From the NCBI RefSeq assembly GCF_021278985.1, contig NZ_CP082833.1, forward strand, positions 4,836,001 through 4,900,000: a DNA stretch of 64,000 nt, written 5' to 3'. This stretch comes from Citrobacter rodentium NBRC 105723 = DSM 16636 (lineage in GTDB: Bacteria > Pseudomonadota > Gammaproteobacteria > Enterobacterales > Enterobacteriaceae). Numbering within the stretch: the stretch's first letter is position 1; the number at the start of each line of letters is the position of its first letter. The notes under the pieces were generated by a model that did not search any database, was not told the DNA's origin, and was given only the letters and a program-made list of their open reading frames with translations. The position numbers were made by a program, and so were the translations under genes. Below, in pieces: positions 1 through 7,813 of this stretch.

Positions 1-94
1 GAAAAACTCGGAGTAAACCGTATCAGTTGCAGCCCGGCGGCAGAATGGTCAACATAATACCCTAACCCGACAGAGCGAAAAAAAGAACTTTGCC

Positions 95-868
95 ATGAAA
101 TTGAATATCCGAGCGCAAACTGCACAAAACCTGCACAATAATTCTCCCATCGTCCTTGTTCACGGTCTGTTTGGCAGCCTGGACAATCTTGGCGGCCTGG
201 CGCGCGAGCTGGTCAGCGACCATGACATTATTCAGGTCGATATGCGCAACCATGGCTTTTCGCCGCGCGACCCGCGGATGGATTATCCGGCGATGGCGCA
301 GGATCTGCGCGATACGCTGGATGCGCAGCAGATCGAAAAGGCCACCTTTATCGGCCACTCGATGGGCGGTAAAGCGGTGATGGCCCTGACCGCGCTGGCG
401 CCGGAGCGGATTGATGGCCTGGTGGCGATCGATATCGCCCCGGTGGACTACCAGGTGCGACGCCACGACGAGATTTTCGCGGCGATCAACGCGGTGACGA
501 CATCGGATGCGCAGACGCGCCAGCAGGCGGCGGCGGTGATGCGCGAGCATCTCAAAGAGGAAGGCGTGATTCAGTTTTTGCTGAAATCGTATGTCGACGG
601 CGAATGGCGTTTTAACGTTCCGGTACTGTGGGATCAGTATCCGCATATTGTCGGCTGGGAGCCGGTTGCGGCCTGGGATCGCCCGGCGCTGTTTATCCCC
701 GGCGGCAACTCACCTTACGTCACCGAAGCGTATCGCGCGGATCTGCTCGCCCAGTTCCCGCAGGCGCGCGCCCATGTGATTGCCGGCGCCGGCCATTGGG
801 TCCATGCCGAAAAGCCCGACGCGGTGCTGCGCGCCATCCGCCGCTATCTGAACGATATCGCCGACTGA
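95..868 (+). CDS. ybfF: Esterase YbfF, alpha/beta hydrolase
   Basis: Predicted cytoplasmic thioesterase/esterase of the alpha/beta-hydrolase fold. The oxyanion-side motif VHGLFGS lies at residues 22-28, the nucleophile elbow GHSMGG places the catalytic serine at 89, and the C-terminal GAGHWVH supplies His234. The protein is 257 aa, a few residues longer than the roughly 254 aa E. coli YbfF because of a short C-terminal tail, and otherwise matches it throughout. The ATG is preceded by an A-rich leader. In relatives seqA is divergent from this gene, so bases 1-94 probably hold the back-to-back promoters; seqA itself is outside the window. The stop codon lies inside the LexA box of the next gene. 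Physiological substrate is unknown. Confidence 0.95.
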   Translation: MKLNIRAQTAQNLHNNSPIVLVHGLFGSLDNLGGLARELVSDHDIIQVDMRNHGFSPRDPRMDYPAMAQDLRDTLDAQQIEKATFIGHSMGGKAVMALTALAPERIDGLVAIDIAPVDYQVRRHDEIFAAINAVTTSDAQTRQQAAAVMREHLKEEGVIQFLLKSYVDGEWRFNVPVLWDQYPHIVGWEPVAAWDRPALFIPGGNSPYVTEAYRADLLAQFPQARAHVIAGAGHWVHAEKPDAVLRAIRRYLNDIAD

Positions 869-882
869 TTAAAAACTCAGCG
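863..882 (+). promoter_or_regulatory. LexA (SOS) box upstream of ybfE
   Basis: The 20-mer contains the LexA half-sites CTG and CAG separated by exactly ten mostly A/T bases, as in the consensus CTG-N10-CAG. It overlaps the ybfF stop codon and lies about 115 bp before ybfE, which is a known LexA-regulated gene in E. coli with a box at the equivalent place. Confidence 0.75.
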
Positions 883-996
883 TCCGCGCGCGATTACGTG
901 CGCTAACGTTGGCGCGCCTCATTCGCTGATGTATGATGGCGCGCTATCCATCCGGGCAGAGGCCTGGCTGATTGTTTCCCCGAAGTCACCAAAATC

Positions 997-1290
997 ATGG
1001 CCAAAGAACAAACGGACCGTACGACATTAGATCTGTTCGCGCACGAGCGTCGCCCGGGAAGACCGAAAACCAATCCGCTTTCCCGCGATGAACAGCTGCG
1101 CATCAACAAGCGCAACCAGCTAAAACGCGATAAAGTTCGTGGCCTTAAGCGTGTCGAACTCAAGCTCAACGCCGAAGCCGTCGATGCCCTCAATGAGCTG
1201 GCGGAATCCCGCAATATGAGCCGTAGCGAACTGATCGAAGAGATGCTGATGACCCAACTGGCGGCGCTGCGCGGCCAGGGAGCGCTCTGA
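997..1290 (+). CDS. ybfE: LexA-regulated protein YbfE
   Basis: Small basic protein of 97 aa that matches E. coli YbfE almost completely. It has a positively charged N-terminal half (HERRPGRPKTNP and RDKVRGLKRVEL) followed by a ribbon-helix-helix-like segment, LNELAESRNMSRSELIEEML, near residues 65-85, suggesting a small DNA-binding protein. It sits between ybfF and fldA. The LexA box at 863-882 supports induction by DNA damage. Its molecular role is not established. Longer forms starting upstream have been annotated in relatives; the ATG at 997 gives the conserved core. Confidence 0.9.
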   Translation: MAKEQTDRTTLDLFAHERRPGRPKTNPLSRDEQLRINKRNQLKRDKVRGLKRVELKLNAEAVDALNELAESRNMSRSELIEEMLMTQLAALRGQGAL

Positions 1291-1439
1291 TTTCCCCGCT
1301 TTAACCACTTTCGTGTAGCATGAAGTGCACTCGCGTGCGTTTGCTATTTCCGCATACCTGACTGTTCTGCTATGATTGCCCTTATCTGTGGGCAATTCGC
1401 CCCCACCATTTCAATAAGTTTCAAGAGGTTACTTTACTC

Positions 1440-1970
1440 ATGGCAATCACTGGCATTTTTTTCGGCAGCGACACCGGGAATACCGAAAATATCGCAAAAA
1501 TGATTCAAAAACAGCTTGGTAAAGATGTTGCCGATGTGCACGACATTGCAAAAAGCAGCAAAGAAGATCTCGAAGGCTATGACATTCTCCTGCTCGGCAT
1601 CCCGACCTGGTACTACGGCGAAGCGCAGTGCGACTGGGACGACTTTTTCCCGACCCTGGAAGAGATTGATTTCAACGGCAAGCTGGTGGCGCTGTTCGGC
1701 TGCGGCGACCAGGAAGATTACGCGGAATACTTCTGCGACGCATTAGGCACCATCCGCGATATTATTGAACCGCGCGGCGCGACCATCGTCGGCCACTGGC
1801 CAACCGCCGGCTATCATTTTGAAGCGTCAAAAGGGCTGGCCGATGACGATCACTTTGTTGGCCTGGCTATCGACGAAGACCGTCAGCCGGAACTGACCGC
1901 TGAGCGCGTGGAAAAATGGGTTAAGCAGATCTCTGACGAACTGCACCTCGACGACATCATCAACGCCTGA
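1440..1970 (+). CDS. fldA: Flavodoxin 1
   Basis: FMN-binding low-potential electron carrier, 176 aa as in E. coli. It donates electrons in activation of methionine synthase, biotin synthase, the MEP-pathway enzymes GcpE/IspH and anaerobic radical-SAM activases. The phosphate-binding loop SDTGNTE is at residues 10-16, the FMN-stacking region PTWYYGE is near 56-62, and GCGDQEDYAEYFCDA near 88-102 is the second flavin loop. The strongly acidic composition is typical. The start ATG follows a GAGG-type ribosome site in the preceding line. It lies upstream of fur in the same orientation; in E. coli fldA-fur readthrough links SoxRS induction to fur. Confidence 0.97.
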   Translation: MAITGIFFGSDTGNTENIAKMIQKQLGKDVADVHDIAKSSKEDLEGYDILLLGIPTWYYGEAQCDWDDFFPTLEEIDFNGKLVALFGCGDQEDYAEYFCDALGTIRDIIEPRGATIVGHWPTAGYHFEASKGLADDDHFVGLAIDEDRQPELTAERVEKWVKQISDELHLDDIINA

Positions 1971-1977
1971 TGAAAAC

Positions 1978-2001
1978 GCGGCGCAGCTCAGTTTGCGCCG
2001 C
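1978..2001 (+). terminator. Hairpin after fldA, no U-tract
   Basis: An 8-bp G+C-rich stem (GCGGCGCA with TGCGCCGC) begins eight bases after the fldA stop. It lacks a downstream T-run, so it is more likely an mRNA 3'-end stabiliser or partial terminator; fldA-fur readthrough would remain possible. Confidence 0.5.
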
Positions 2002-2169
2002 ATCAATAGATAAAAGCAATCAAAATAATTGCTACAAATTTGTAACTTTCTTGCCCATCCCTGTACAATGTGCGGGAGTTATTAGGTGGCGCTCTCATTT
2101 CCAGGCAATACCACGTTTTTTATTAACATTTGCCCGAGGCTTGCAGTTTTCATTTAAGGATGGCGGTCC

Positions 2170-2188
2170 TATAATGAGAGGCATTATC
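2170..2188 (+). promoter_or_regulatory. Fur box at the fur promoter
   Basis: The 19-mer agrees with the palindromic Fur consensus at 15 of 19 positions (TATAATGA ... CATTATC). It lies 64 bp before fur, overlaps the start of the uof leader ORF and resembles the autoregulatory box of E. coli fur. The TATAAT inside it is the probable -10 region. Confidence 0.65.
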
Positions 2189-2224
2189 TCGAGTGCAATT
2201 TCTGTCACTTCTTGTATGAAGTGA
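2174..2224 (+). CDS. uof: Uof leader ORF, apparently shortened
   Basis: In E. coli a 28-codon ORF, uof, precedes and overlaps the fur start and couples fur translation to RyhB repression. Here the ATG is conserved and the first 13 codons read MRGIISSAISVTS, but the frame then changes and stops at 2222-2224 after only 16 residues, 27 bp before fur. Compared with the E. coli sequence as I remember it, one base is missing near 2212-2214. If real, this removes the overlap needed for translational coupling. It could also be natural variation in a leader under little constraint. Confidence 0.5.
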   Translation: MRGIISSAISVTSCMK

Positions 2225-2251
2225 ATCGTTTAGCAACAGGACAGATTCCGC

Positions 2252-2698
2252 ATGACTGACAACAATACCGCATTAAAGAAGGCTGGCCTGAAAGTAACGC
2301 TTCCTCGTTTAAAAATTCTGGAAGTTCTTCAGGAACCGGATAACCATCACGTCAGTGCGGAAGATTTATACAAACGACTGATCGACATGGGTGAAGAAAT
2401 TGGCCTGGCGACCGTGTATCGCGTACTGAACCAGTTCGATGACGCCGGTATCGTCACCCGCCACAATTTTGAAGGCGGCAAATCCGTTTTTGAGCTGACC
2501 CAGCAGCATCATCACGATCACCTTATCTGCCTTGACTGCGGCAAAGTGATTGAATTCAGCGACGACTCTATCGAAGCGCGCCAGCGTGAGATTGCGGCGA
2601 AACATGGTATCCGCCTGACGAACCATAGCCTCTATCTGTACGGCCACTGCGCCGAAGGCGACTGCCGCGAAGACGACCACGCGCACGACGCGAAATAA
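2252..2698 (+). CDS. fur: Ferric uptake regulator Fur
   Basis: Iron-responsive dimeric repressor, 148 aa, matching E. coli Fur except in the last few residues. An N-terminal winged helix (about 1-80, with recognition-helix segment GLATVYRVLNQF) is followed by the metal-binding domain: HHHDH near 86-90, structural zinc CLDCG near 92-96 and a C-terminal His-rich tail. Represses siderophore and iron-uptake genes when Fe2+ is bound and, via RyhB, indirectly activates iron-using genes. A Fur box and the uof leader lie directly upstream. Monocistronic, ended by the hairpin at 2714-2741. Confidence 0.98.
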   Translation: MTDNNTALKKAGLKVTLPRLKILEVLQEPDNHHVSAEDLYKRLIDMGEEIGLATVYRVLNQFDDAGIVTRHNFEGGKSVFELTQQHHHDHLICLDCGKVIEFSDDSIEARQREIAAKHGIRLTNHSLYLYGHCAEGDCREDDHAHDAK

Positions 2699-2713
2699 TT
2701 TACCTCGCGATGA

Positions 2714-2741
2714 AAAGCCAGCCTGTCGGTTGGCTTTTTTT
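2714..2741 (+). terminator. fur intrinsic terminator
   Basis: Stem AAGCCAGCC/GGTTGGCTT with a short loop and a run of seven T residues, 15 bp after the fur stop. Confidence 0.85.
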
Positions 2742-2823
2742 ATGGCTTCAGCCCCCTTCCCTCCACCGCCTTGTTGCTTTAATGTAAAAATCTCCTCCTC
2801 CTCTTCTTATCCGGAGTCTCGAA

Positions 2824-3750
2824 ATGGAACTTCGTCAGCTGCGTTATTTCGTGCGCATTGTGGAAACCGGCAGCATGGGCAACGCGGCGCTCGACCTTGA
2901 TATTGGCGTCTCCGCGCTGAGCCAGCAGATGACGCGGCTGGAGAATGAACTCGCCATCCGCCTGCTGCAACGCACCTCACGGGGCGTCACGCCGACCAAT
3001 GCCGGGCTGGCCTTTTACTCCCAGGCGCAGCTGGCGCTACGCCACGCCGACGATGCCGTCCTCGCCGCGCGCGAGGCGCGCCTCTCCGGACACGTCAGCG
3101 TCGGTATGGCGCCAAGTACCGCCTCGGTGCTGGGTATGCCGTTTATCCATGCGATGCGGGAAAGCTACCCCGACGTCCGCCTGCATGTAGTGGAAAGCCT
3201 TTCCGGTAATCTGGAGCGGATGATCAATACCCGTCAACTGGATTTAGCGGTTGTTTTCCAGAAAGAGAAAATCCTGCGCTGGAGCGCCAGGCCGGTGCTG
3301 GAAGAGCGGCTGTTTCTGATCGGCGCGCATGACCTGCTGGCGAATCTTCCCGACGAGCGCATCACCCCGGTGCAGCTCTCCTCTGTCCCGCTGATTATGC
3401 CAAGCCTCGGGCACGGGCTGCGCGGCAGACTGGAGGCCATCGCGCAGGAGCACGGCCTGCACATTGAAATTGCGGCTGAAATAGACGGACTGGCGCTGTT
3501 AATGCGGGCGGTACGCGAAGGACTTGGCGCGACGCTACAGCCCGGCGCGGCGGTATCACACCTTGACAGGGATGCGCTGAGAGTGATCGGCGTCGACAAT
3601 CCGGTACTCAGTCGTCCCAATTTTCTGGTCAGTTTATCCGATGACGAACTCCCCCCGGCAGGCCTGGCCGCCCGCGTGGTGCTGACAAAAGTCATGCGTC
3701 AGCTGGTGGAAGCGGGAGTCTGGCCCGGCGCGACCCTTTACGTTAACTAA
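2824..3750 (+). CDS. tcuR: LysR-type regulator of tricarballylate use
   Basis: LysR-family transcription factor of 308 aa. The N-terminal winged HTH (about 1-60; FVRIVETGSMGNAALDLDIG then SALSQQMTRLENELAIRLL) is followed by a periplasmic-binding-protein-like effector domain. It lies immediately upstream of, and in the same direction as, tcuABC, the Salmonella arrangement in which TcuR activates tcuABC in response to tricarballylate. A GGAG ribosome site precedes the ATG. The 95-bp gap before tcuA should contain the regulated promoter. Identity rests on context plus family; the effector is inferred from Salmonella work. Confidence 0.9.
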   Translation: MELRQLRYFVRIVETGSMGNAALDLDIGVSALSQQMTRLENELAIRLLQRTSRGVTPTNAGLAFYSQAQLALRHADDAVLAAREARLSGHVSVGMAPSTASVLGMPFIHAMRESYPDVRLHVVESLSGNLERMINTRQLDLAVVFQKEKILRWSARPVLEERLFLIGAHDLLANLPDERITPVQLSSVPLIMPSLGHGLRGRLEAIAQEHGLHIEIAAEIDGLALLMRAVREGLGATLQPGAAVSHLDRDALRVIGVDNPVLSRPNFLVSLSDDELPPAGLAARVVLTKVMRQLVEAGVWPGATLYVN

Positions 3751-3845
3751 ACGGGCCTTCAGGAACGCGTCATAGCGCCCTTACAACTCATGCGTATACA
3801 TTTTCATTACAAATTTAACATTTGTTAAAGGTAATGGAGTTTACG

Positions 3846-5249
3846 ATGGTTGATGTACTGGTGATCGGCGGCGGCAATGCCGCATTATGCGCCGCCTTAA
3901 CCGCCCGGCAAGCTGGCGCGTCGGTGCTGCTGCTGGAGGCGGCGCCGCGGGAGTGGCGCGGCGGCAATTCTCAGCACACCCGCAATTTGCGCTGTATGCA
4001 CGACGCCCCGCAGGATGTGCTGGTCGACAGTTACCCCGAAGAGGAGTTCTGGCAGGATCTCTGGCGCGTCACCGGCGGCAATACCAATGAAGCGCTGGCG
4101 CGCCTGGTGATCCGCACCTCTTCACACTGCCGCGACTGGATGCGTAAGCACGGCGTAAACTTTCAGCCGCCGCTCTCCGGCGCCCTGCACGTGGCGCGCA
4201 CCAACGCCTTTTTTATGGGCGGCGGCAAGGCGCTGGTCAACGCCTATTACCGCAGCGCAGAAAATCTGGGGGTCGCTATTCGCTACAACACCCCGGTGCA
4301 GGCGCTGGAACTGCATAACGGCGAGTTTGTCGCCGCGCTGGCGGGAGACGAACGTATTACCGCCAGAACCTGCGTGCTCGCCGCCGGCGGTTTCGAGTCT
4401 AATCGCGAGTGGCTGCGCGAAGCCTGGGGGCAGAACGCGCGCGGCGAATGGCCCGCCGATAACTTTCTGATTCGCGGCACCCGCTTTAATCAGGGAGTCT
4501 TGCTGAAATTTATGATTGATGCCGGAGCGGATATTATCGGCGATCCTTCACAGTCGCACTGCGTGGCGATTGATGCCCGTGCACCGCTGTATGACGGCGG
4601 GATTTGCACCCGCGTGGACTGCGTCTCTTTAGGCGTAGTCGTGAACCGTGACGCTGAGCGCTTTTATGACGAAGGCGAAGATTTCTGGCCGAAACGCTAC
4701 GCCATCTGGGGGCGGCTGGTCGCCCAACAGCCGGGGCAAACTGGCTTTTCCATTATCGACAGCAAAGCCATCGGCCACTTTATGCCGCCGGTATTCCCCG
4801 GCGCGCAGGGCGATACGCTGGAGGAACTGGCCCGCCAGCTGGGGCTGGATGAACAACGCTTTACCGATACCATCACCCGCTACAACCAGGCCTGCCAGCC
4901 CGGCCAGTTTGACCACACCACGCTGGATAACTGCGCGACGGCAGCGTTAACGCCGCCGAAAACGCACTGGGCGCGCCCCATTGATACGCCGCCCTATTAT
5001 GGCTACGCCCTGCGTCCGGGGATCACCTTTACCTATCTCGGTCTGAAGGTGAACGAACGCGCGGCGGTGCATTTTGCCGGAAAGCCCAGCCGCAACCTGT
5101 TTGTCGCCGGTGAGATGATGGCGGGCAACGTCCTCGGCAAGGGCTATACCGCTGGCGTCGGCATGTCGATCGGCACCACCTTTGGCCGTATCGCAGGAGA
5201 GCAAGCCGCGCTGGCGGCGCAAAAGGAGGCGAACCATGAAGCAGCTTGA
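3846..5249 (+). CDS. tcuA: Tricarballylate dehydrogenase TcuA (FAD)
   Basis: FAD-dependent oxidoreductase of the fumarate reductase/succinate dehydrogenase flavoprotein family that oxidises tricarballylate to cis-aconitate. The dinucleotide fold is at the N-terminus (VLVIGGGNAALCAA, residues 4-17), and a C-terminal FAD-closing segment GEMMAGNVLGKGYTAG is conserved. The ATG at 3846 gives 467 aa, the length of the Salmonella protein, and has GGAG eight bases upstream; an in-frame start at 3822 lacks this support. Its 3' end overlaps tcuB by 14 bp, indicating one operon with translational coupling. Confidence 0.93.
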   Translation: MVDVLVIGGGNAALCAALTARQAGASVLLLEAAPREWRGGNSQHTRNLRCMHDAPQDVLVDSYPEEEFWQDLWRVTGGNTNEALARLVIRTSSHCRDWMRKHGVNFQPPLSGALHVARTNAFFMGGGKALVNAYYRSAENLGVAIRYNTPVQALELHNGEFVAALAGDERITARTCVLAAGGFESNREWLREAWGQNARGEWPADNFLIRGTRFNQGVLLKFMIDAGADIIGDPSQSHCVAIDARAPLYDGGICTRVDCVSLGVVVNRDAERFYDEGEDFWPKRYAIWGRLVAQQPGQTGFSIIDSKAIGHFMPPVFPGAQGDTLEELARQLGLDEQRFTDTITRYNQACQPGQFDHTTLDNCATAALTPPKTHWARPIDTPPYYGYALRPGITFTYLGLKVNERAAVHFAGKPSRNLFVAGEMMAGNVLGKGYTAGVGMSIGTTFGRIAGEQAALAAQKEANHEAA

Positions 5250-6375
5250 AAAATTGATCATCGAAGCGCAAATCATTACGCAACCAGAAGCGGAGGTAGA
5301 ACGGGTGATGCAGGTCTGCAACGCCTGCCGCTACTGCGAAGGTTTTTGCGCCGTCTTTCCGGCAATGACCCAGCGGCTGGCGTTTGGCAAAGCGGACATC
5401 AACTATCTGGCTAATTTATGTCATAACTGCGGCGCCTGCCTGCACGCTTGTCAGTACGCCCCGCCCCATGAGTTTGCCATTAACGTGCCGAAAGCAATGG
5501 CGGAAGTCCGGCTTGAAACGTATCAACACTACGCGCAACCTGCCGCCTTCGGCGCGCTGTATCGTCGGGCGGGAGTGACTACCGTACTGACGCTGGTTTT
5601 TGGCCTGGTGCTCTTTTTACTGCTGGCGCTCGGACTGAAAGGCTCTCTGCTGCACCCGCCGCTGGCCGGTGATTTCTATCAGATTTTCCCGCATAACCTG
5701 CTGGCGTGGATGTTTGGCTCCGTTTTTATTCTGGCGATCGGTTTGCTGATGGCGGGAGTGATCCGCTTCTGGCGCGAGATCTCGCCGGTGGTGCCGCAGC
5801 CAGTGGAAATTGCCGAAGCAGCCCATAATGCGCTGACTCTTAAGTATCTCGACGGCGGACACGGCAAAGGCTGTAACGAAGCCGATGACGCCTTCACGCT
5901 GATGCGTCGTCGTTTCCATCACTTCACCTTCTACGGTTTTATGCTCTGCTTCGCCGCTACCGTGGTGGCAACCGGCTATCACTATTTCGCCGGATGGGAA
6001 GCGCCCTACCCCTTTTTCAGCGTACCGGTGATCCTCGGCACGCTGGGCGGTCTGGGGCTGATCGTCGGGCCTGCGGGTTTACTGTGGCTGAATCTTAAGC
6101 GTTCTCCGCTGCACGGCGACGCGCGGCAAAAGCCGATGGATCGCGGTTTTATTCTGCTGCTGTTGCTGACCAGCCTGACGGGGCTGGCCCTGCTGGCCGG
6201 AAGAGACACCGCCTGGATGGGGGTGTTGCTTGCCGTCCATCTCGGCGTAGTGATGGCGCTGTTTTTAACCCTCCCATACGGAAAATTCGCCCACGGATTT
6301 TACCGCTGTGCTTCGTTACTCAAATGGGCAATCGAGAAGCGGCGCGGAAAACAGGCGGGCGTCGCAGGCGACTGA
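5236..6375 (+). CDS. tcuB: TcuB iron-sulfur membrane oxidoreductase
   Basis: Membrane protein of 379 aa that reoxidises the reduced FAD of TcuA and passes electrons to the quinone pool. Two [4Fe-4S] cysteine clusters are at the N-terminus (Cys28/31/34/38 in CNACRYCEGFC and Cys62/65/68/72 in CHNCGACLHAC). The remainder has about six hydrophobic segments (for example near 114-133, 156-178, 225-245, 260-290, 310-360) typical of the CitB/TcuB family. AGGAGG lies just upstream of the ATG inside tcuA. Encoded with TcuA, its electron donor. Confidence 0.92.
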   Translation: MKQLEKLIIEAQIITQPEAEVERVMQVCNACRYCEGFCAVFPAMTQRLAFGKADINYLANLCHNCGACLHACQYAPPHEFAINVPKAMAEVRLETYQHYAQPAAFGALYRRAGVTTVLTLVFGLVLFLLLALGLKGSLLHPPLAGDFYQIFPHNLLAWMFGSVFILAIGLLMAGVIRFWREISPVVPQPVEIAEAAHNALTLKYLDGGHGKGCNEADDAFTLMRRRFHHFTFYGFMLCFAATVVATGYHYFAGWEAPYPFFSVPVILGTLGGLGLIVGPAGLLWLNLKRSPLHGDARQKPMDRGFILLLLLTSLTGLALLAGRDTAWMGVLLAVHLGVVMALFLTLPYGKFAHGFYRCASLLKWAIEKRRGKQAGVAGD

Positions 6376-6429
6376 CCCGCAATATCTTACCTCTATAAAT
6401 ATTATGATAAGACAGTGGAGAGCAATTCC

Positions 6430-7719
6430 ATGAGCCAACAACCATCGCGCGCCGGGACATTCGGCGCAATCCTGCGGGTAACCAGCGGTAATTTTCTCGA
6501 ACAGTTCGACTTCTTTCTGTTTGGTTTTTACGCCACCTACATTGCGAAAACGTTTTTTCCGGCAGAAAGCGAATTCGCCTCATTAATGCTGACCTTTGCC
6601 GTATTCGGCTCCGGCTTTCTGATGCGCCCGGTCGGGGCAGTCGTGCTGGGTTCCTATATCGACAGAATCGGCCGCCGGAAAGGGCTGATGGTCACGCTGG
6701 CGATTATGGGCTGCGGTACGCTGCTGATTGCCCTTGTTCCCGGCTACCAGACTATTGGCGTACTGGCGCCGGTTCTGGTGCTGCTGGGGCGGCTATTGCA
6801 GGGCTTCTCTGCCGGCGTGGAGCTGGGCGGCGTTTCCGTTTATCTCTCAGAGATCGCCACACCGGGCAGGAAAGGTTTTTACACCAGCTGGCAATCCGCC
6901 AGCCAGCAGGTGGCGATTGTGGTGGCCGCGCTGATTGGCTACGGCCTGAACGTCACTCTCGGTCACGATGACATTTCCGAATGGGGCTGGCGCATTCCGT
7001 TCTTTATTGGCTGTATGATTATTCCGCTGATCTTTGTGCTGCGCCGTTCGCTTCAGGAGACCGAAGCGTTTATGCAACGTAAACACCGCCCCGACACCCG
7101 GGAGATTTTCGCCACCATCATTAAAAACTGGCGCATTATCACCGCAGGCACGCTGCTGGTGGCGATGACCACAACGACGTTTTATTTTATTACCGTCTAT
7201 ACCCCGACCTACGGTCGCGCCGTCCTGCATTTAAGCGCGCGCGACAGCCTGATTGTCACTATGCTGGTCGGCATTTCTAACTTTATCTGGCTGCCGATTG
7301 GCGGCGCGATCTCCGATAAAATAGGTCGTCGTCCGGTACTGATGGGTATTACTCTGCTGGCGCTGCTCACCACCTGGCCGGTAATGCACTGGCTGACCGC
7401 CGCGCCGGATTTCACCCGCATGACGCTGGTGCTGCTGTGGTTTTCTTTCTTTTTCGGCATGTACAACGGCGCGATGGTGGCGGCGCTCACCGAGGTGATG
7501 CCGGTTTACGTGCGCACGGTCGGTTTTTCGCTGGCCTTCAGTCTCGCCACCGCCATTTTCGGCGGCCTGACTCCCGCCATCTCCACCGCGCTGGTGCAGA
7601 TGACCGGAGATAAAAGCTCTCCGGGCTGGTGGCTGATGTGCGCCGCGCTGTGCGGGCTTGCCGCCACGGCAATGCTGTTTGTGCGCCTCAGTCGCGGCTA
7701 TCACCCCGTTGAGAATTAA
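6430..7719 (+). CDS. tcuC: Tricarballylate/citrate-proton symporter, MFS
   Basis: Twelve-helix major-facilitator transporter of the metabolite:H+ symporter subfamily, closely resembling Salmonella TcuC (CitA) and plasmid citrate carriers. The loop 2-3 signature SYIDRIGRRKG and its repeat-half counterpart SDKIGRRP are present. The ATG at 6430 gives 429 aa and has GGAG about ten bases upstream; a GTG 15 bases earlier is in frame but overlaps that ribosome site. It is the last gene of tcuABC, 54 bp after tcuB, and would import the substrate oxidised by TcuA/TcuB. Citrate transport is also possible. Confidence 0.9.
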   Translation: MSQQPSRAGTFGAILRVTSGNFLEQFDFFLFGFYATYIAKTFFPAESEFASLMLTFAVFGSGFLMRPVGAVVLGSYIDRIGRRKGLMVTLAIMGCGTLLIALVPGYQTIGVLAPVLVLLGRLLQGFSAGVELGGVSVYLSEIATPGRKGFYTSWQSASQQVAIVVAALIGYGLNVTLGHDDISEWGWRIPFFIGCMIIPLIFVLRRSLQETEAFMQRKHRPDTREIFATIIKNWRIITAGTLLVAMTTTTFYFITVYTPTYGRAVLHLSARDSLIVTMLVGISNFIWLPIGGAISDKIGRRPVLMGITLLALLTTWPVMHWLTAAPDFTRMTLVLLWFSFFFGMYNGAMVAALTEVMPVYVRTVGFSLAFSLATAIFGGLTPAISTALVQMTGDKSSPGWWLMCAALCGLAATAMLFVRLSRGYHPVEN

Positions 7720-7733
7720 CCTGTAAAAGCAAA

Positions 7734-7756
7734 CGGGCGGAGAGAGTCTCCGCCCG
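7734..7756 (-). terminator. Convergent terminator between tcuC and chiP
   Basis: A perfect 10-bp G+C-rich stem (CGGGCGGAGA/TCTCCGCCCG) with a 3-base loop. On the minus strand it is followed by TTTGCTTTT, so it mainly serves chiP; the plus-strand side lacks a T-run. Confidence 0.7.
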
Positions 7757-7813
7757 CTTCACCTGAATCGATCCTCAACGGTGCGGCAGGCGCGTTGCCC
7801 GCCGCTCCGGGCA

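Noticed and set aside
1970..2224. 84-codon frame running from the fldA stop to uof
   Set aside because: It spans the fldA hairpin and the fur promoter with no ribosome site; only its last 16 codons, from the ATG at 2174, correspond to the known uof leader.
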